Below, one piece after another: positions 27,691 through 44,508 of a stretch of DNA of 64,000 bases. The position numbers were made by a program, and so were the translations under genes. The DNA is from Sphingomonas sp. HMP6 (GTDB lineage Bacteria > Pseudomonadota > Alphaproteobacteria > Sphingomonadales > Sphingomonadaceae): contig NZ_AP022672.1 in assembly GCF_013374095.1 (NCBI RefSeq), positions 1 through 64,000 on the forward strand, in the 5' to 3' direction. Position 1 is the first letter of the stretch; each line of letters starts with the position of its first letter. Under the pieces are notes generated by a model that was not told the DNA's origin, searched no databases, and saw nothing but the letters and a program-made list of their open reading frames with translations.

Positions 27691-28370
27691 GCGCCCGCCC
27701 GCTTGCGGCCATAGGCGAGCAGCGCCTCCGACAGCAAAAGCGCGGCAATCGCGACGGTGAAGGAGATGCCCGCGAGGCGGAGCGCGATCGCCTCGCCGCC
27801 GGGCTGCTGAAGCGCGGCATAGATGGCGAGCGCGAGCGTCTGCGTCTCGCCCGGAATGTTGGCGGCGAAGGTGATGACCGCGCCGAATTCGCCGAGTGCG
27901 GCGGCAAAGCCGATCACCGCGGCGGCGATCAGGCCGGGGGCGGCGAGCGGGAGCGTCACGCTGAACATCCGGTCCCAGAAGCCCGCGCCTAGGCTCGCCG
28001 CAACGTCATCGAGCCGCGCGTCGACGCTCTCGATCGCCTGACGACAGGCGCGCAGCATCAGCGGGAAGGCCATCACGCCCGCCGCCAGCGCCGCGCCATT
28101 GGCGGTGAAGATCAGCCGGATGCCGACGCTCGCCAGCGCCTTGCCGATGGGTGCGTCCGCGCCGAACAGCAGGATCAGCACCAGCCCGACCACGACGGGC
28201 GGCAGGAACAGCGACGAATGCAGTACCGCATCGACCAAAGTCCGCCCCGGAAAGCGCGTCCGCGCCATCGTCCAGCCGACCGCCAGCGCCACCGGCAACC
28301 CGACCAGCACCGCGCGCCCCGCGACTGAAACGCTGAGCGCGAGCACGCTCCATTCCTCCGGGGTCAGCAT
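27687..28370 (-). CDS. modB: Molybdate ABC transporter permease ModB
   Basis: A 227-aa inner-membrane permease with about five hydrophobic segments. It carries the binding-protein-dependent transport motif AAVIGFAAALGEFGAVITF (about 155-173) and the family-typical start TPEEWSVLALSVSVAG. It lies between modA (upstream, 154 bases away with an inverted repeat between) and modC (four-base overlap). Confidence 0.92.
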   Translation of the reverse strand: MLTPEEWSVLALSVSVAGRAVLVGLPVALAVGWTMARTRFPGRTLVDAVLHSSLFLPPVVVGLVLILLFGADAPIGKALASVGIRLIFTANGAALAAGVMAFPLMLRACRQAIESVDARLDDVAASLGAGFWDRMFSVTLPLAAPGLIAAAVIGFAAALGEFGAVITFAANIPGETQTLALAIYAALQQPGGEAIALRLAGISFTVAIAALLLSEALLAYGRKRAGA

Positions 28371-28408
28371 GAAGGGGTGTGCCCGCGCCCGTCCTCCTCG
28401 TCCCCCCC

Positions 28409-28503
28409 GTCATCCCCGCGAAGGCGCGGATTCATACTGACAGGCCGAGCGGCCCTTTTCCCACGGGCAGCGACTATGGATTCCCGCCTTCGCGGGAATG
28501 ACG
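28409..28503. repeat. REP-like inverted repeat between modA and modB
   Basis: Two arms, about 28409-28434 and 28477-28503, are inverted copies of a motif reading GTCATTCCCGCGAAGGCGGG with a few mismatches; each arm is itself partly palindromic. It sits inside the modABC operon on the transcribed strand. Confidence 0.8.
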
Positions 28504-28524
28504 GAAGGGGCGGGGCCATCGCGC

Positions 28525-29301
28525 CTAGAACGTCCGGAAGCCGAAGCGGCGGAAGATCGCCTTGGCCTCGGCGCCGCCCAGGTACGTCGCGAAGCCGCGC
28601 GCCGCTGGCCCCGCCCCGCGCACGATCGCGGCGGGATAGTCGATCGGCGGGTGGCTGGACTCGGGAAAAATGCCGATGATCATAACGCCGCGTTCGGCGC
28701 GGGCGTCGGTTTCGTAGACGATCCCCAGCGGAGCGGCGTGGCGCGCGACATAGGAGAGCGCGACGCGGACATTGTCGGCGGGGGCGAGCTTGCCCTCCAC
28801 GCTGGGCCATATGCCGAGCCGGGTGAGTGCGGTTTTGGCGTAGAGGCCCGCAGGCACATAGGCCGGATCGCCGACCGCGAGCCGTCCGGTTGGCCCGAGT
28901 GCCTGAGCGAGCGGGAAATTGGGGGCGATGCGTAGGCGCGTGCGGCTGTCGGCGGGCGCGATCAGCACGAGGCGACCGCGCAGCAGGTTGCTGCGGCTCC
29001 CGGCGACGAGGAAGCCCGCGCGCGCGACGTGATCCATCCATAGCTGGTCGGCCGAGACGAACAGATCGGCGCGCGCGCCTGCCTCGATCTGTTTCGCTAG
29101 CAAATTGCTCGCGGCGAACGAGAAGCGCACCGGCACCCCTGTTCGGGCGGTGTAGCTCTTACCGACCGCCTGTAGCGCATCGGTCAACGAGGCTGCGGCG
29201 AAGACGGTGACGGGCGCTGGCGTAGCCGCCATAAGCGGCACCGACGTGGCCAGCGCTGCGGCCATTGCCACCAGGGCGTAAGTCAGAATTCGGCGTTTCA
29301 T
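28525..29301 (-). CDS. modA: Molybdate ABC transporter substrate-binding protein ModA
   Basis: Periplasmic molybdate-binding protein of 258 aa with a signal peptide ending LMAATPA (about residue 25). Family motifs include VFAAASLTDALQAVG, FSFAASNLLAKQIEAGARAD and DLFVSADQLWMD, typical of class ModA proteins with oxyanion-binding serines. It is the first gene of the modABC operon, and a palindrome resembling a ModE site lies 19-40 bases before its ATG. No modE gene is in the window. Confidence 0.93.
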   Translation of the reverse strand: MKRRILTYALVAMAAALATSVPLMAATPAPVTVFAAASLTDALQAVGKSYTARTGVPVRFSFAASNLLAKQIEAGARADLFVSADQLWMDHVARAGFLVAGSRSNLLRGRLVLIAPADSRTRLRIAPNFPLAQALGPTGRLAVGDPAYVPAGLYAKTALTRLGIWPSVEGKLAPADNVRVALSYVARHAAPLGIVYETDARAERGVMIIGIFPESSHPPIDYPAAIVRGAGPAARGFATYLGGAEAKAIFRRFGFRTF

Positions 29302-29319
29302 GCACGGTCCGTTCGGGGA

Positions 29320-29341
29320 GCTATATTTGCGGACATATAGC
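29320..29341 (-). promoter_or_regulatory. Candidate ModE operator (Mo-box) upstream of modA
   Basis: Perfect 7-bp inverted repeat GCTATAT-N8-ATATAGC (29320-29326 and 29335-29341). It resembles the TATAT-type half-sites of ModE/MopA operators and is placed where a repressor would block transcription of modABC. Confidence 0.5.
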
Positions 29342-29474
29342 GGTTTTTAGCGTTCTGCCAGAGGCGCGCGTCGCGCGGCGGGATGAGCATGGCGGTTATC
29401 GGACGATCATGCTTTTCGCGCTTGCGCAACCGTTTAAGCCAAGGCAAATTGCTCCGGTCCGGGGGGAATACGCA

Positions 29475-30104
29475 ATGCCGACAAGTCCGCAGACGGTGCT
29501 TTTTTGTCTGTTGGCGGCTGCGATTCAAGCGACCACAGCGCCCGAATCGATCACGCCCGCCGCGCAACCCGCCGTAGCGTCATCGGCCGAGGTGCCGCCG
29601 CCGCCAGCCGGTTTTGTCCGGGTTCCGGCAAACACCTTCGTAAATTTCGAGATCGTCGATCCGCTCAGTTCGAAGACAAGCAAACCGGACCAAATGTTCG
29701 CGATCCGACTCGTCGATCCCGTCACCGTCGATGGCGTCGCGCTCCTGCCAGCGGGAATGATGGGTCAGGGGCAAGTCGTACATGCCGCAAAGGCGCGCGC
29801 GCTCGGCAAGGCAGGGGAACTGATCCTTGCCGCTCGCTATTTTTCCTGTGGTGACGCGCATATCGCCTTGGGCGGATTTCATTTGGGACACTCCGGCAAG
29901 AACAAGTCGACCGAAATGGCCGTTGCGATTGCCGCGATCGGCGCGGTCGCCGCGCCGCTGATGTTCGTCAGCGGCGGCGAGTCGCTCATTCCGGCGGGGT
30001 CTCCCGCCACCGCGCGGCTGAAGAACGCGGTCGATGTGCGCGCGGAGGCGGGTTCGCCCTGCGCCGCGCTGCCGGTCGCCCCTGCGGTGCCCGCCGTTCA
30101 GTAG
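29475..30104 (+). CDS. Exported protein of unknown function
   Basis: A 209-aa protein starting at the ATG preceded by GGGGGG (29461-29466). It has an N-terminal signal peptide (about 1-20) and a Pro/Ala-rich linker (about 22-45). The core contains VPANTFVNFEIVDPLSSKTS, followed by a repeated beta-rich pattern, and a hydrophobic segment VAIAAIGAVAAPLMFVSG near residue 155. The core resembles proteins that set wide charge-neutral periplasmic or membrane-associated domains, but I do not recognise a specific family. It is followed by the DUF2846-like gene after 25 bases, probably in one transcript ending at 30641-30673. Confidence 0.65.
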   Translation: MPTSPQTVLFCLLAAAIQATTAPESITPAAQPAVASSAEVPPPPAGFVRVPANTFVNFEIVDPLSSKTSKPDQMFAIRLVDPVTVDGVALLPAGMMGQGQVVHAAKARALGKAGELILAARYFSCGDAHIALGGFHLGHSGKNKSTEMAVAIAAIGAVAAPLMFVSGGESLIPAGSPATARLKNAVDVRAEAGSPCAALPVAPAVPAVQ

Positions 30105-30129
30105 AGTTCAACGAAGAGAGGATGACGTC

Positions 30130-30603
30130 ATGAAGGTCTTAACGATTGCTGCGGCCGCTGCCATCGCGCTGCTTGCACCTGCGACGATGGTTGCAGCGCA
30201 AAGCGCGACGCCCGAGCTGAAGACCAAGTCGGGCACGATCGGTACGCCGGCATCGGGCAAGGGGCAGGTCGTGTTCTATCGTCCCGGTTCGCTGATGGGG
30301 GCGGCACTCGGCTGTACCGTTCATGAGGGGGCAGCCCAGATCGCGCGGCTGGGCTCGGGCAAATATTGGGTGTCGGTCGTCGAGCCGGGCAAGCACAGCT
30401 ACAATACCGAAGGCGAGGCCAAGGACGTGCTCAACCTCGAGGTCGAGGCTGATGAAACCTATTTCGTGAAGTGCAACATCGGCATGGGCGTGATGTCCGG
30501 TCGCGCCAACCTGTCGCCCGCCTCGACCGAGGATTTTGCCAAGAAGGCGAAAGGTCTGGCGTTGTGGAAGCCCAAGGGCACTGCCGAAGACACGGCGCAA
30601 TAA
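30130..30603 (+). CDS. Exported DUF2846-like protein
   Basis: A 157-aa protein with signal peptide (about 1-22, ending VAAQ). The mature part resembles the DUF2846 family: VVFYRPGSLMGAALGCTVHE near residue 47, then IARLGSGKYWVSVVEPGKHS and LNLEVEADETYFVKCNIGMG. Such proteins are small envelope proteins, often lipoproteins, of unknown function; here no lipobox is visible. GAAGAGAGG precedes the ATG. It is the second gene after the preceding exported protein. Confidence 0.7.
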   Translation: MKVLTIAAAAAIALLAPATMVAAQSATPELKTKSGTIGTPASGKGQVVFYRPGSLMGAALGCTVHEGAAQIARLGSGKYWVSVVEPGKHSYNTEGEAKDVLNLEVEADETYFVKCNIGMGVMSGRANLSPASTEDFAKKAKGLALWKPKGTAEDTAQ

Positions 30604-30640
30604 TCGCGATCTGTCCGCGGCGCTCCAGCGAAACGAAGAC

Positions 30641-30673
30641 GCCGCCGCCCGGTCATCCGGACGGCGGCTTTTT
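30641..30673 (+). terminator. Intrinsic terminator after the DUF2846-like gene
   Basis: Stem of 12 bp with one mismatch (30641-30652 with 30657-30668), loop TCAT, then TTTTT. Similar GCCGCC...CCGG stems occur at 18606 and 31749. Confidence 0.85.
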
Positions 30674-30761
30674 CATCGGTGCCGCCGCCCGTGGTCTCGA
30701 CCTTTTTGCAGCAGCTGATGAACGATCGTTGCGCTACGATCGATTGCGATACGATCGGCGA

Positions 30762-31646
30762 TCAAAGGCCGAAGCGGAAGCCGTAGCCGAGGCCGAGCGT
30801 GAATTGCGTGCGGCGTCCGCGCTCCCGCACGAGCGGGGAGTCGGCGGCGGGTCCGCCCAGGCGCTCGAGGTTGCTGAACAGCGTGATCGCGCTGCGGCGG
30901 TCGAGTGGGCGGATCAGCGTGCCGCCGACGCCGTACGACACGATGCCGCCCTTGGCGTCATAGCGGGCGAGGCCGGTGCGCAGCGACTGGCCCGCGTCGA
31001 CCCCGTAATAGGTCTGTACGAACTGGCTGCCGGCCGCGGTGATGCTCGGGCCGATATTGGCGATCGTCCGGCGGCCGAGGCGGGTGCGGTAGGCGACCGA
31101 GGCATCGGCGACCAAGCCCTGGTGACCGCCAAAGCCTTGCCGGACTTCGCCGCGAAGGCGCCACTGCCGCTTCGCGCCGAACTGCTTTTCGAAAAAGCCG
31201 CCAGCCTCCCCCGCGACCTTCACATTGCCCATGCCGATCAGCGCAGTGCTGCCCCCGGCGATCAGAAACGGTGAGCCGCCGTTCGATTCGTCGCGGCCGA
31301 ACCGCGCCTTGATCAACGGCCCGACGCGCCATCCGTCGTCGCGAATGGCGTTCCAGCCGATCCCTTCGGACACCGACGCGAAGAGGATGTCACTGTACGC
31401 CACGCGCACGTTCGGGAAGAGCGAGAGCGCCTGATCGCGCGACCCTTGCCACGCCGGGCTGGTGATCGCAGCGACACCGACGGTGATGTTCCATCCTGGC
31501 GGAACGAGCGACATTGGGAGCGGGCGGACGAGCGGCGTAGGCGGGCTCGTCGTGGGCGTGGTCTGGGCATGGGCGACGGTGGGGGCTACGGTAGCGGCCA
31601 GGGCCGGGGCGGCGAGCAGCGCCAGCAGTGCCAAAATCCGCATCAT
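30762..31646 (-). CDS. MipA/OmpV family outer-membrane protein
   Basis: A protein of about 294 aa with signal peptide (ending VAHAQ) and a beta-barrel of the MipA/OmpV family. It shows ITVGVAAITSPAWQGSRDQ near residue 52 of the mature region, repeated FGRDESNGG- and AGGSTALIGMG-type turns, and the C-terminal LGLGYGFRFGL. Four consecutive ATG codons (31641-31652) lie at the start; the GGGG site at 31653-31656 has correct spacing only for the third or fourth, so 31646 or 31643 is favoured. Family members are scaffolds for murein-synthesising complexes or adaptation porins. It follows rpoC on the same strand but is separated by a terminator. Confidence 0.82.
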   Translation of the reverse strand: MMRILALLALLAAPALAATVAPTVAHAQTTPTTSPPTPLVRPLPMSLVPPGWNITVGVAAITSPAWQGSRDQALSLFPNVRVAYSDILFASVSEGIGWNAIRDDGWRVGPLIKARFGRDESNGGSPFLIAGGSTALIGMGNVKVAGEAGGFFEKQFGAKRQWRLRGEVRQGFGGHQGLVADASVAYRTRLGRRTIANIGPSITAAGSQFVQTYYGVDAGQSLRTGLARYDAKGGIVSYGVGGTLIRPLDRRSAITLFSNLERLGGPAADSPLVRERGRRTQFTLGLGYGFRFGL

Positions 31647-31740
31647 CATCATCCCCAACGTTCCCGCTTCGCGATGACGCAGCCAGAACCGTTTCGCAAT
31701 CGCTGTCGGGAGGATCAAGCTGGCAGCAACACAAGCTTAC

Positions 31741-31776
31741 AAACGAAAGCCGCCGCCCGGTTCCCCGGACGGCGGC
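31741..31776 (-). terminator. Intrinsic terminator of the rpoBC transcript
   Basis: On the minus strand a 12-bp stem with one mismatch (31765-31776 with 31749-31760), loop GGAA, then TTTCGTTT. It lies 42 bases past the rpoC stop. Confidence 0.75.
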
Positions 31777-31818
31777 TTCTTTGGTGTATCGGTCAGGCGC
31801 GAGCCTGAACCGGAAGGA

Positions 31819-36111
<4,293 letters not shown>

Positions 36112-36120
36112 GGTTTCTTC

Positions 36121-36249
36121 CTTCTCTCCCTCTCCCCGCTGGCGGGGAGAGGGTCGGGGAGAGGGGCAGTCTCTCACCCGGCCTGGAAACGATTGGAAAG
36201 AGGCACTGCCCTCTCCCCGACCCTCTCCCGCAAGCGGGAAAGGGAGAAG
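36121..36249. repeat. REP-like inverted repeat between rpoB and rpoC
   Basis: Arms at about 36121-36170 and 36205-36249 are inverted copies of a C/T-rich block with core GAGAGGGTCGGGGAGAGG. Each contains its own hairpin (CTCCCCGC...GCGGGGAG). The element fills the rpoB-rpoC gap, which in most bacteria is short. Confidence 0.85.
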
Positions 36250-36252
36250 ATG

Positions 36253-40434
<4,182 letters not shown>

Positions 40435-40632
40435 GGAGATTTTGCCCTCAAGCCAATAAGTCGTGCCCGGATGCGCCCGGGCGAGCACGCTATTCAAAGA
40501 CGCAAAAAGCTGCTCGTCCTCCGCAGGTGCGAAGTGACAGCAGCTCTTGGCGTCTGTGAAGCCGCAATCCCCAATACGATCGATGCGCTGCGCGACGGCA
40601 CATCATTTCCCGAAGACTGTGGTGAGGCACGC

Positions 40633-40661
40633 CATATAGGAGTCGTGTTGGATGCTGTCAA
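40633..40661 (-). promoter_or_regulatory. Sigma70-type promoter of rpoBC
   Basis: On the minus strand TTGACA (40656-40661) and TATATG (40633-40638) are separated by 17 bases, giving a leader of about 190 bases before rpoB. This is the best promoter match seen in the window. Confidence 0.65.
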
Positions 40662-40764
40662 TCGACGCGCTGCGGGCGTGAGACGACACGGAAGATGCGC
40701 CTTTACGCATGGCCAGCCTGCGCGCGTTTCGTTACGATTACGGTATGAAGCGGCGGAGGCAGCG

Positions 40765-42387
40765 ATGACCTATAAGACACCCGGCGTGTACATCACGGAA
40801 ACCGACGCCTTCGGGTCGAGCATCGTCGGGGTGAAAACCGGCATTCCGGCGTTTGTCGGTTATACCGAGACGGCAACCCATTCCGCGTCTGGCCAGCCGA
40901 TCGATCGGCCGATCCTGATCACGTCGCTGGCCGAATATCAGAGCTGTTTCGGCGGACCCGCGCAATCGCGTTTTCGCGTGGCGGAGATTCTGTCGGATAA
41001 GCCCGATTTTACCGCGCCCATCACCGCGCCGGATGGCACCTTGATCTGGACGGGCTTCGATCTGATGCTCGCGGCGTGCGCCGGTGGCCCCGATCGCTTT
41101 TGCCTGTACGCCCAGATCACGCTTTTCTTCGCAAATGGCGGTGCCGCGTGCTGGGTCATGTCGGCGGGCAGCTATGCCAAGCCCGGCGCCAAGATCACTG
41201 CGCGCGATTTGCTCACCGCGATCGATGCGGTCGGGCAGGTCGTCGGACCGTCGATGCTGGTCGTGCCCGAGGCGTGCCAGCTTCCAAGCGCCGACTATGC
41301 GGCCGTCGTATGCGCAATGCTCGGCCAGGCGGCCAGCTTGCGCGACCGGGTTGCGATCTTGGATTTGCCCGGCTGCCTGGATGCTACCGATATCGCCGCG
41401 CTGACCGCGGCGCAGCACGAACTGTGGCGCGCGCTGGCAGCGCAGACCGCCAATCTCTCTTACGGCGTTGCTTATGGCCCCGCGCTGGCGACCACGGTAT
41501 TTCAGGCGCCTGACGTGCGCTTTGCCGCGCTGGCCGGGCATGACGATCGCACGCTCAACAACATTTTGACGACGCAAGCGGTGCAACTCTTCACCGGGTC
41601 CGCACTCGCGGCGGTGCAGTCCGCGATCGCCGCTGCTTTTCCGATCTCGGAAGTGCCGACCAACACCCGGGCCCTGTCGGGGGATGGGTCGGCCTATTTG
41701 GCATCGGCCCCGGCCGGATTGGGCGCACGGCAGCAAGCGCTCGACGCGCTGCTCGCCAGGACGCTGCCGATCTATGTCGTGATCGGCAAATGCGTCGCCG
41801 GTTATCTCAACGTCCAGCCGGCGAGCGGTGTGATGGCGGGGGTGTGGGCGCAGAACGACCAGACCAACGGTGTGTGGGTCGCCCCGGCCAATGTCAGTCC
41901 GGCTGGTGTGGTGGAACCGCTATGTGCGGTCAGTGACACCGAACAAGCTGCGTTCAACGTGCCGACCAACGGCATGGCGGTCGACATCCTGCGCAGCTTT
42001 CCGATGCAGGGTACGCTGGTGTGGGGCGCACGCACGCTGGACGGCAACAGCGACGATTATCGCTACCTCCAGGTGCGTCGTACGCTGATTTACATCGAAC
42101 AGTCGATCAAAACGGCGCTGGAAGGCTATGCCGTTGCCGCCAATGACGGTGTGACCTGGGTCAACGTGATTTCCAGTGTCTCGGCATTCCTGACCAAGCT
42201 GTGGGAGCAGGGTGGTCTGGTGGGGGCAACGCCGAGCCAGGCCTTCAGCGTTCAATGCGGCGTCGGTTCGACCATGACCGCGCTGGACGTGTTGAACGGT
42301 ACCATGATTGTCACTGCCACGGTGGCGCTGACGCATCCGGCTGAGTTCCTTGACCTGACCTTCACCCAGGCGATGCCGACCCCCTGA
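40765..42387 (+). CDS. Contractile phage-tail / injection-system sheath protein
   Basis: A 540-aa sheath protein. The N terminus MTYKTPGVYITETDAFG with the following GIPAFVGYTE is the typical start of the tail-sheath family in extracellular contractile injection systems and related phages. The C terminus has VRRTLIYIEQSIKTALEG, then VISSVSAFLTKLWEQGGLVG and AEFLDLTF, which match the conserved inner-sheath fold. The ATG is preceded by GGCGGAGGC. No tube, baseplate, spike or ATPase gene is nearby, so it is an orphan, inserted between rpoB and rplL. Function could be a remnant, a decoy or part of a system encoded elsewhere. Confidence 0.85.
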   Translation: MTYKTPGVYITETDAFGSSIVGVKTGIPAFVGYTETATHSASGQPIDRPILITSLAEYQSCFGGPAQSRFRVAEILSDKPDFTAPITAPDGTLIWTGFDLMLAACAGGPDRFCLYAQITLFFANGGAACWVMSAGSYAKPGAKITARDLLTAIDAVGQVVGPSMLVVPEACQLPSADYAAVVCAMLGQAASLRDRVAILDLPGCLDATDIAALTAAQHELWRALAAQTANLSYGVAYGPALATTVFQAPDVRFAALAGHDDRTLNNILTTQAVQLFTGSALAAVQSAIAAAFPISEVPTNTRALSGDGSAYLASAPAGLGARQQALDALLARTLPIYVVIGKCVAGYLNVQPASGVMAGVWAQNDQTNGVWVAPANVSPAGVVEPLCAVSDTEQAAFNVPTNGMAVDILRSFPMQGTLVWGARTLDGNSDDYRYLQVRRTLIYIEQSIKTALEGYAVAANDGVTWVNVISSVSAFLTKLWEQGGLVGATPSQAFSVQCGVGSTMTALDVLNGTMIVTATVALTHPAEFLDLTFTQAMPTP

Positions 42388-42461
42388 CGTTCCGACCGGC
42401 GGCTGCGGCGTCCGGGCGCAACGGGGCGCAGGATCGCTTTGGCAAGACGCGATTCTTCGCT

Positions 42462-43805
42462 ATGGCCGCGCGGGTGAAAACCACCTTACCCCCCGGCGCC
42501 GCTGCGCTTTTTCTGCCCGCCGCCGCGCTCCTGCTGCCTGCCGCTGCGCTCCTGCTGCCCGCCGCCGCGGTTGCGCAGAACAGTCCGGCACCGCGCACGC
42601 TGCCCGGTCTGGACGATTTCAGTCTGCCCGGAACGCGCCCGACGCCGCGCCTGTCGCCTGCGCCCGAGCCGACCACCAACCCGCGCTCGACCGCCACGCC
42701 GAGCGCGGTTGCCCCGCCGCGGATCGTGCCGACCGTCCGCGCGACGCCGGTGCCGCGCCCGACCGCGACTCCGGTGCAGCCACCCGCTGCCGTGCCGCGG
42801 TCCGTAGCGACGCCTGCGCCGCGCCCGGTGCCGACCGCGGCGGCGACCGCTGCTCCGCTCGCCACACCCGTTCTGGTCGGGGCGCCCACGCCGGTCATCG
42901 ATACGCCGCTGCCCGCGCCGCTGCCGTTACCCGAGGCCGCGCCGTTGCCCGAGGCGAGCCCAGCGCCGTTGCCGACGCTCGCGCCGCCGGTTTCGGCCCA
43001 GCCGGGTTTCGTGGTGGAGCCATGGATGTGGCTGACATTGGCGGCGTTGCTGGCGCTGCTTGCGGCGACGGGCATTGGCTGGTGGTGGCGCAAGCGCGCG
43101 GTGCGCGAAGAAGCCGAGCAGCGCGACGACCGGCGGCACGAAATCTTCGTGTTCGACACGCCGGAAGTCCCTGTCGCGCTGCCGACGCCGACGCCGACGC
43201 CGACGCCGCCCGCTCCGCCACCACCCGCCCCACCGCCACCTGCTCCATCACCGGCACCGGTGGCCGCCACACCGGCAAGCGCCCCGGAGGAAATCCGCGC
43301 GACGCTCGATCTCGGCATCGTCGTGAAGCGCGCGGGCACCAATTTGCTGAGCGCGGCGGTCGAATATTCGATCCTGATCGAGAATATCGGGCAGGCCGCC
43401 GCGACCGGCATCCATGTCGATGTGCGTCTGTTGAGTGCAGGGCCGGCCCAGGATGCGCAAATCGCCGCGCTGTTCCAAATGCCGATCACGCGGCCCAACA
43501 CTACCCCGTTCGACCTGCCGCCGGGCACCACGGTCGATCTTGGCGGGATGGCGCTGCACCCGAAGGAAACGCTCGAGGTGATGACCGTCGGTGATCGCAG
43601 CTTGTTCGTGCCGGTGCTGGCGGTCAACGTGACCTATGATTGGCAGGCGGACGGCGCGAATGCCAGCGGCCAGACCGCGCGCTCCTATGTCATCGGCATC
43701 GATCGTGGCGGGGATGCCAAGCTCCAGCCGTTTCGGCGCGATGCTGCGGCGCGGATGTACGACACGGTCGGCGCGCTGGCGTATACGACGACCGCAATAC
43801 GCTGA
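42462..43805 (+). CDS. Proline/alanine-rich single-pass membrane protein of unknown function
   Basis: A 447-aa protein. The signal-like N terminus is made of near-identical LLLPAAA repeats (about 15-39). A Pro/Thr/Ala-rich segment follows to about residue 185, then a membrane helix WLTLAALLALLAATGIGWWW (about 190-210) and a second proline-rich linker (about 240-270). The C-terminal domain (about 275-445) is beta-rich with VVKRAGTNLLSAAVEYSILI and resembles immunoglobulin-like or CARDB-type domains. I do not recognise a named family. The sheath gene precedes it by 74 bases on the same strand, but no functional link is evident. Confidence 0.7.
   Translation: MAARVKTTLPPGAAALFLPAAALLLPAAALLLPAAAVAQNSPAPRTLPGLDDFSLPGTRPTPRLSPAPEPTTNPRSTATPSAVAPPRIVPTVRATPVPRPTATPVQPPAAVPRSVATPAPRPVPTAAATAAPLATPVLVGAPTPVIDTPLPAPLPLPEAAPLPEASPAPLPTLAPPVSAQPGFVVEPWMWLTLAALLALLAATGIGWWWRKRAVREEAEQRDDRRHEIFVFDTPEVPVALPTPTPTPTPPAPPPPAPPPPAPSPAPVAATPASAPEEIRATLDLGIVVKRAGTNLLSAAVEYSILIENIGQAAATGIHVDVRLLSAGPAQDAQIAALFQMPITRPNTTPFDLPPGTTVDLGGMALHPKETLEVMTVGDRSLFVPVLAVNVTYDWQADGANASGQTARSYVIGIDRGGDAKLQPFRRDAAARMYDTVGALAYTTTAIR
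42513..42575. repeat. Three tandem 21-bp units encoding LLLPAAA
   Basis: Units at 42513-42533, 42534-42554 and 42555-42575 (the last diverging at its end) code for the hydrophobic repeat in the signal segment. A separate (CCGACG)n run of about five units is at 43182-43210 in the same gene. Confidence 0.85.
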
Positions 43806-43830
43806 AGCTCTTTACGTTTATCGGCCCAAG

Positions 43831-44431
43831 ATGCTGATGGTGTGGAGCGTCGCGTTCTTCACGCTGCGGTATCTCGTCACGCACGACGCCGGAACGGCGC
43901 TGCGGCCATCGCGGCTGGCGCTGCGGCGTTATGCTTGGGTCATCCTGTTCCAGTTCGTGCCGACCGCGATCGTGATCTATGCCGAGCCGACCTCAGGACG
44001 GCCGCTCTGGTCAGCACCGCGAACGTGATGACATTGCGACGGTGGGCGGACTTGGACAGCTCCTGCTCGAGCCTGCGCTCCTGGTGTGGTTTGTCAACGC
44101 CGGGCCCGGCACGACGGGATACGGACCGGTGCGATCCGCGCGCTTGACCGGCGGGTGGTATTTCTGGGCGCTCGCGCTGGGGTTGCTGATGCGAATACCG
44201 TTCAGCCAGACGCACGGACGGCTCAACCATTTCGCGGCGGGGCAGCCCGCTGCGGTGCTCTGGCCGATGCTCCTGCTCGATGCGCTCGTCGTTCCGGTGA
44301 TGGTGGTGGCGGTTGCGGCGGTCCAGCTTCGGGCTGCGCGCGCGATTGCCGAGCGGCGCGGGCGAGCGATGCTTGAGGGGACGCAGGAGGCCGCAGGCGA
44401 CGGGCGTGCAGGGGCCGCCGTTCTGGTGTGA
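43831..44431 (+). pseudogene. Frameshifted membrane-protein gene (unknown)
   Basis: Membrane-like coding sequence continues through three reading frames. The frame of ATG 43831 gives MLMVWSVAFFTLRYLVTHD and VILFQFVPTAIVIYAE and ends at 44028. A second frame around 43990-44060 reads LRTAALVSTANVMTLRRW. The third, to the stop at 44429-44431, gives LLLEPALLVWFVNAGPG, WYFWALALGLLMRI and VLWPMLLLDALVVPVMVV. Codon use is typical of the genome in the first and third parts. This fits one gene broken by two small indels, although two short intact genes cannot be excluded. Confidence 0.45.
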
Positions 44432-44463
44432 GCGGCGGGGTTGGGTGCAGAGGCAAGAAAAAA

Positions 44464-44489
44464 GGGGCGGCACCTCGCGGTGCCGCCCC
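44464..44489 (-). terminator. Bidirectional intrinsic terminator between rplL and the broken membrane gene
   Basis: Perfect 11-bp stem (44464-44474 with 44479-44489), loop TCGC, with TTTTTTCTT on the minus strand side and TCTTTCTTT on the plus strand side. Confidence 0.85.
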
Positions 44490-44508
44490 TCTTTCTTTGC
44501 GAAGGTCG

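Noticed and set aside
42513..43210. Tandem repeats considered as CRISPR
   Set aside because: No spaced direct repeats of 25-40 nt with unique spacers anywhere in the window; these are in-frame amino-acid repeats.
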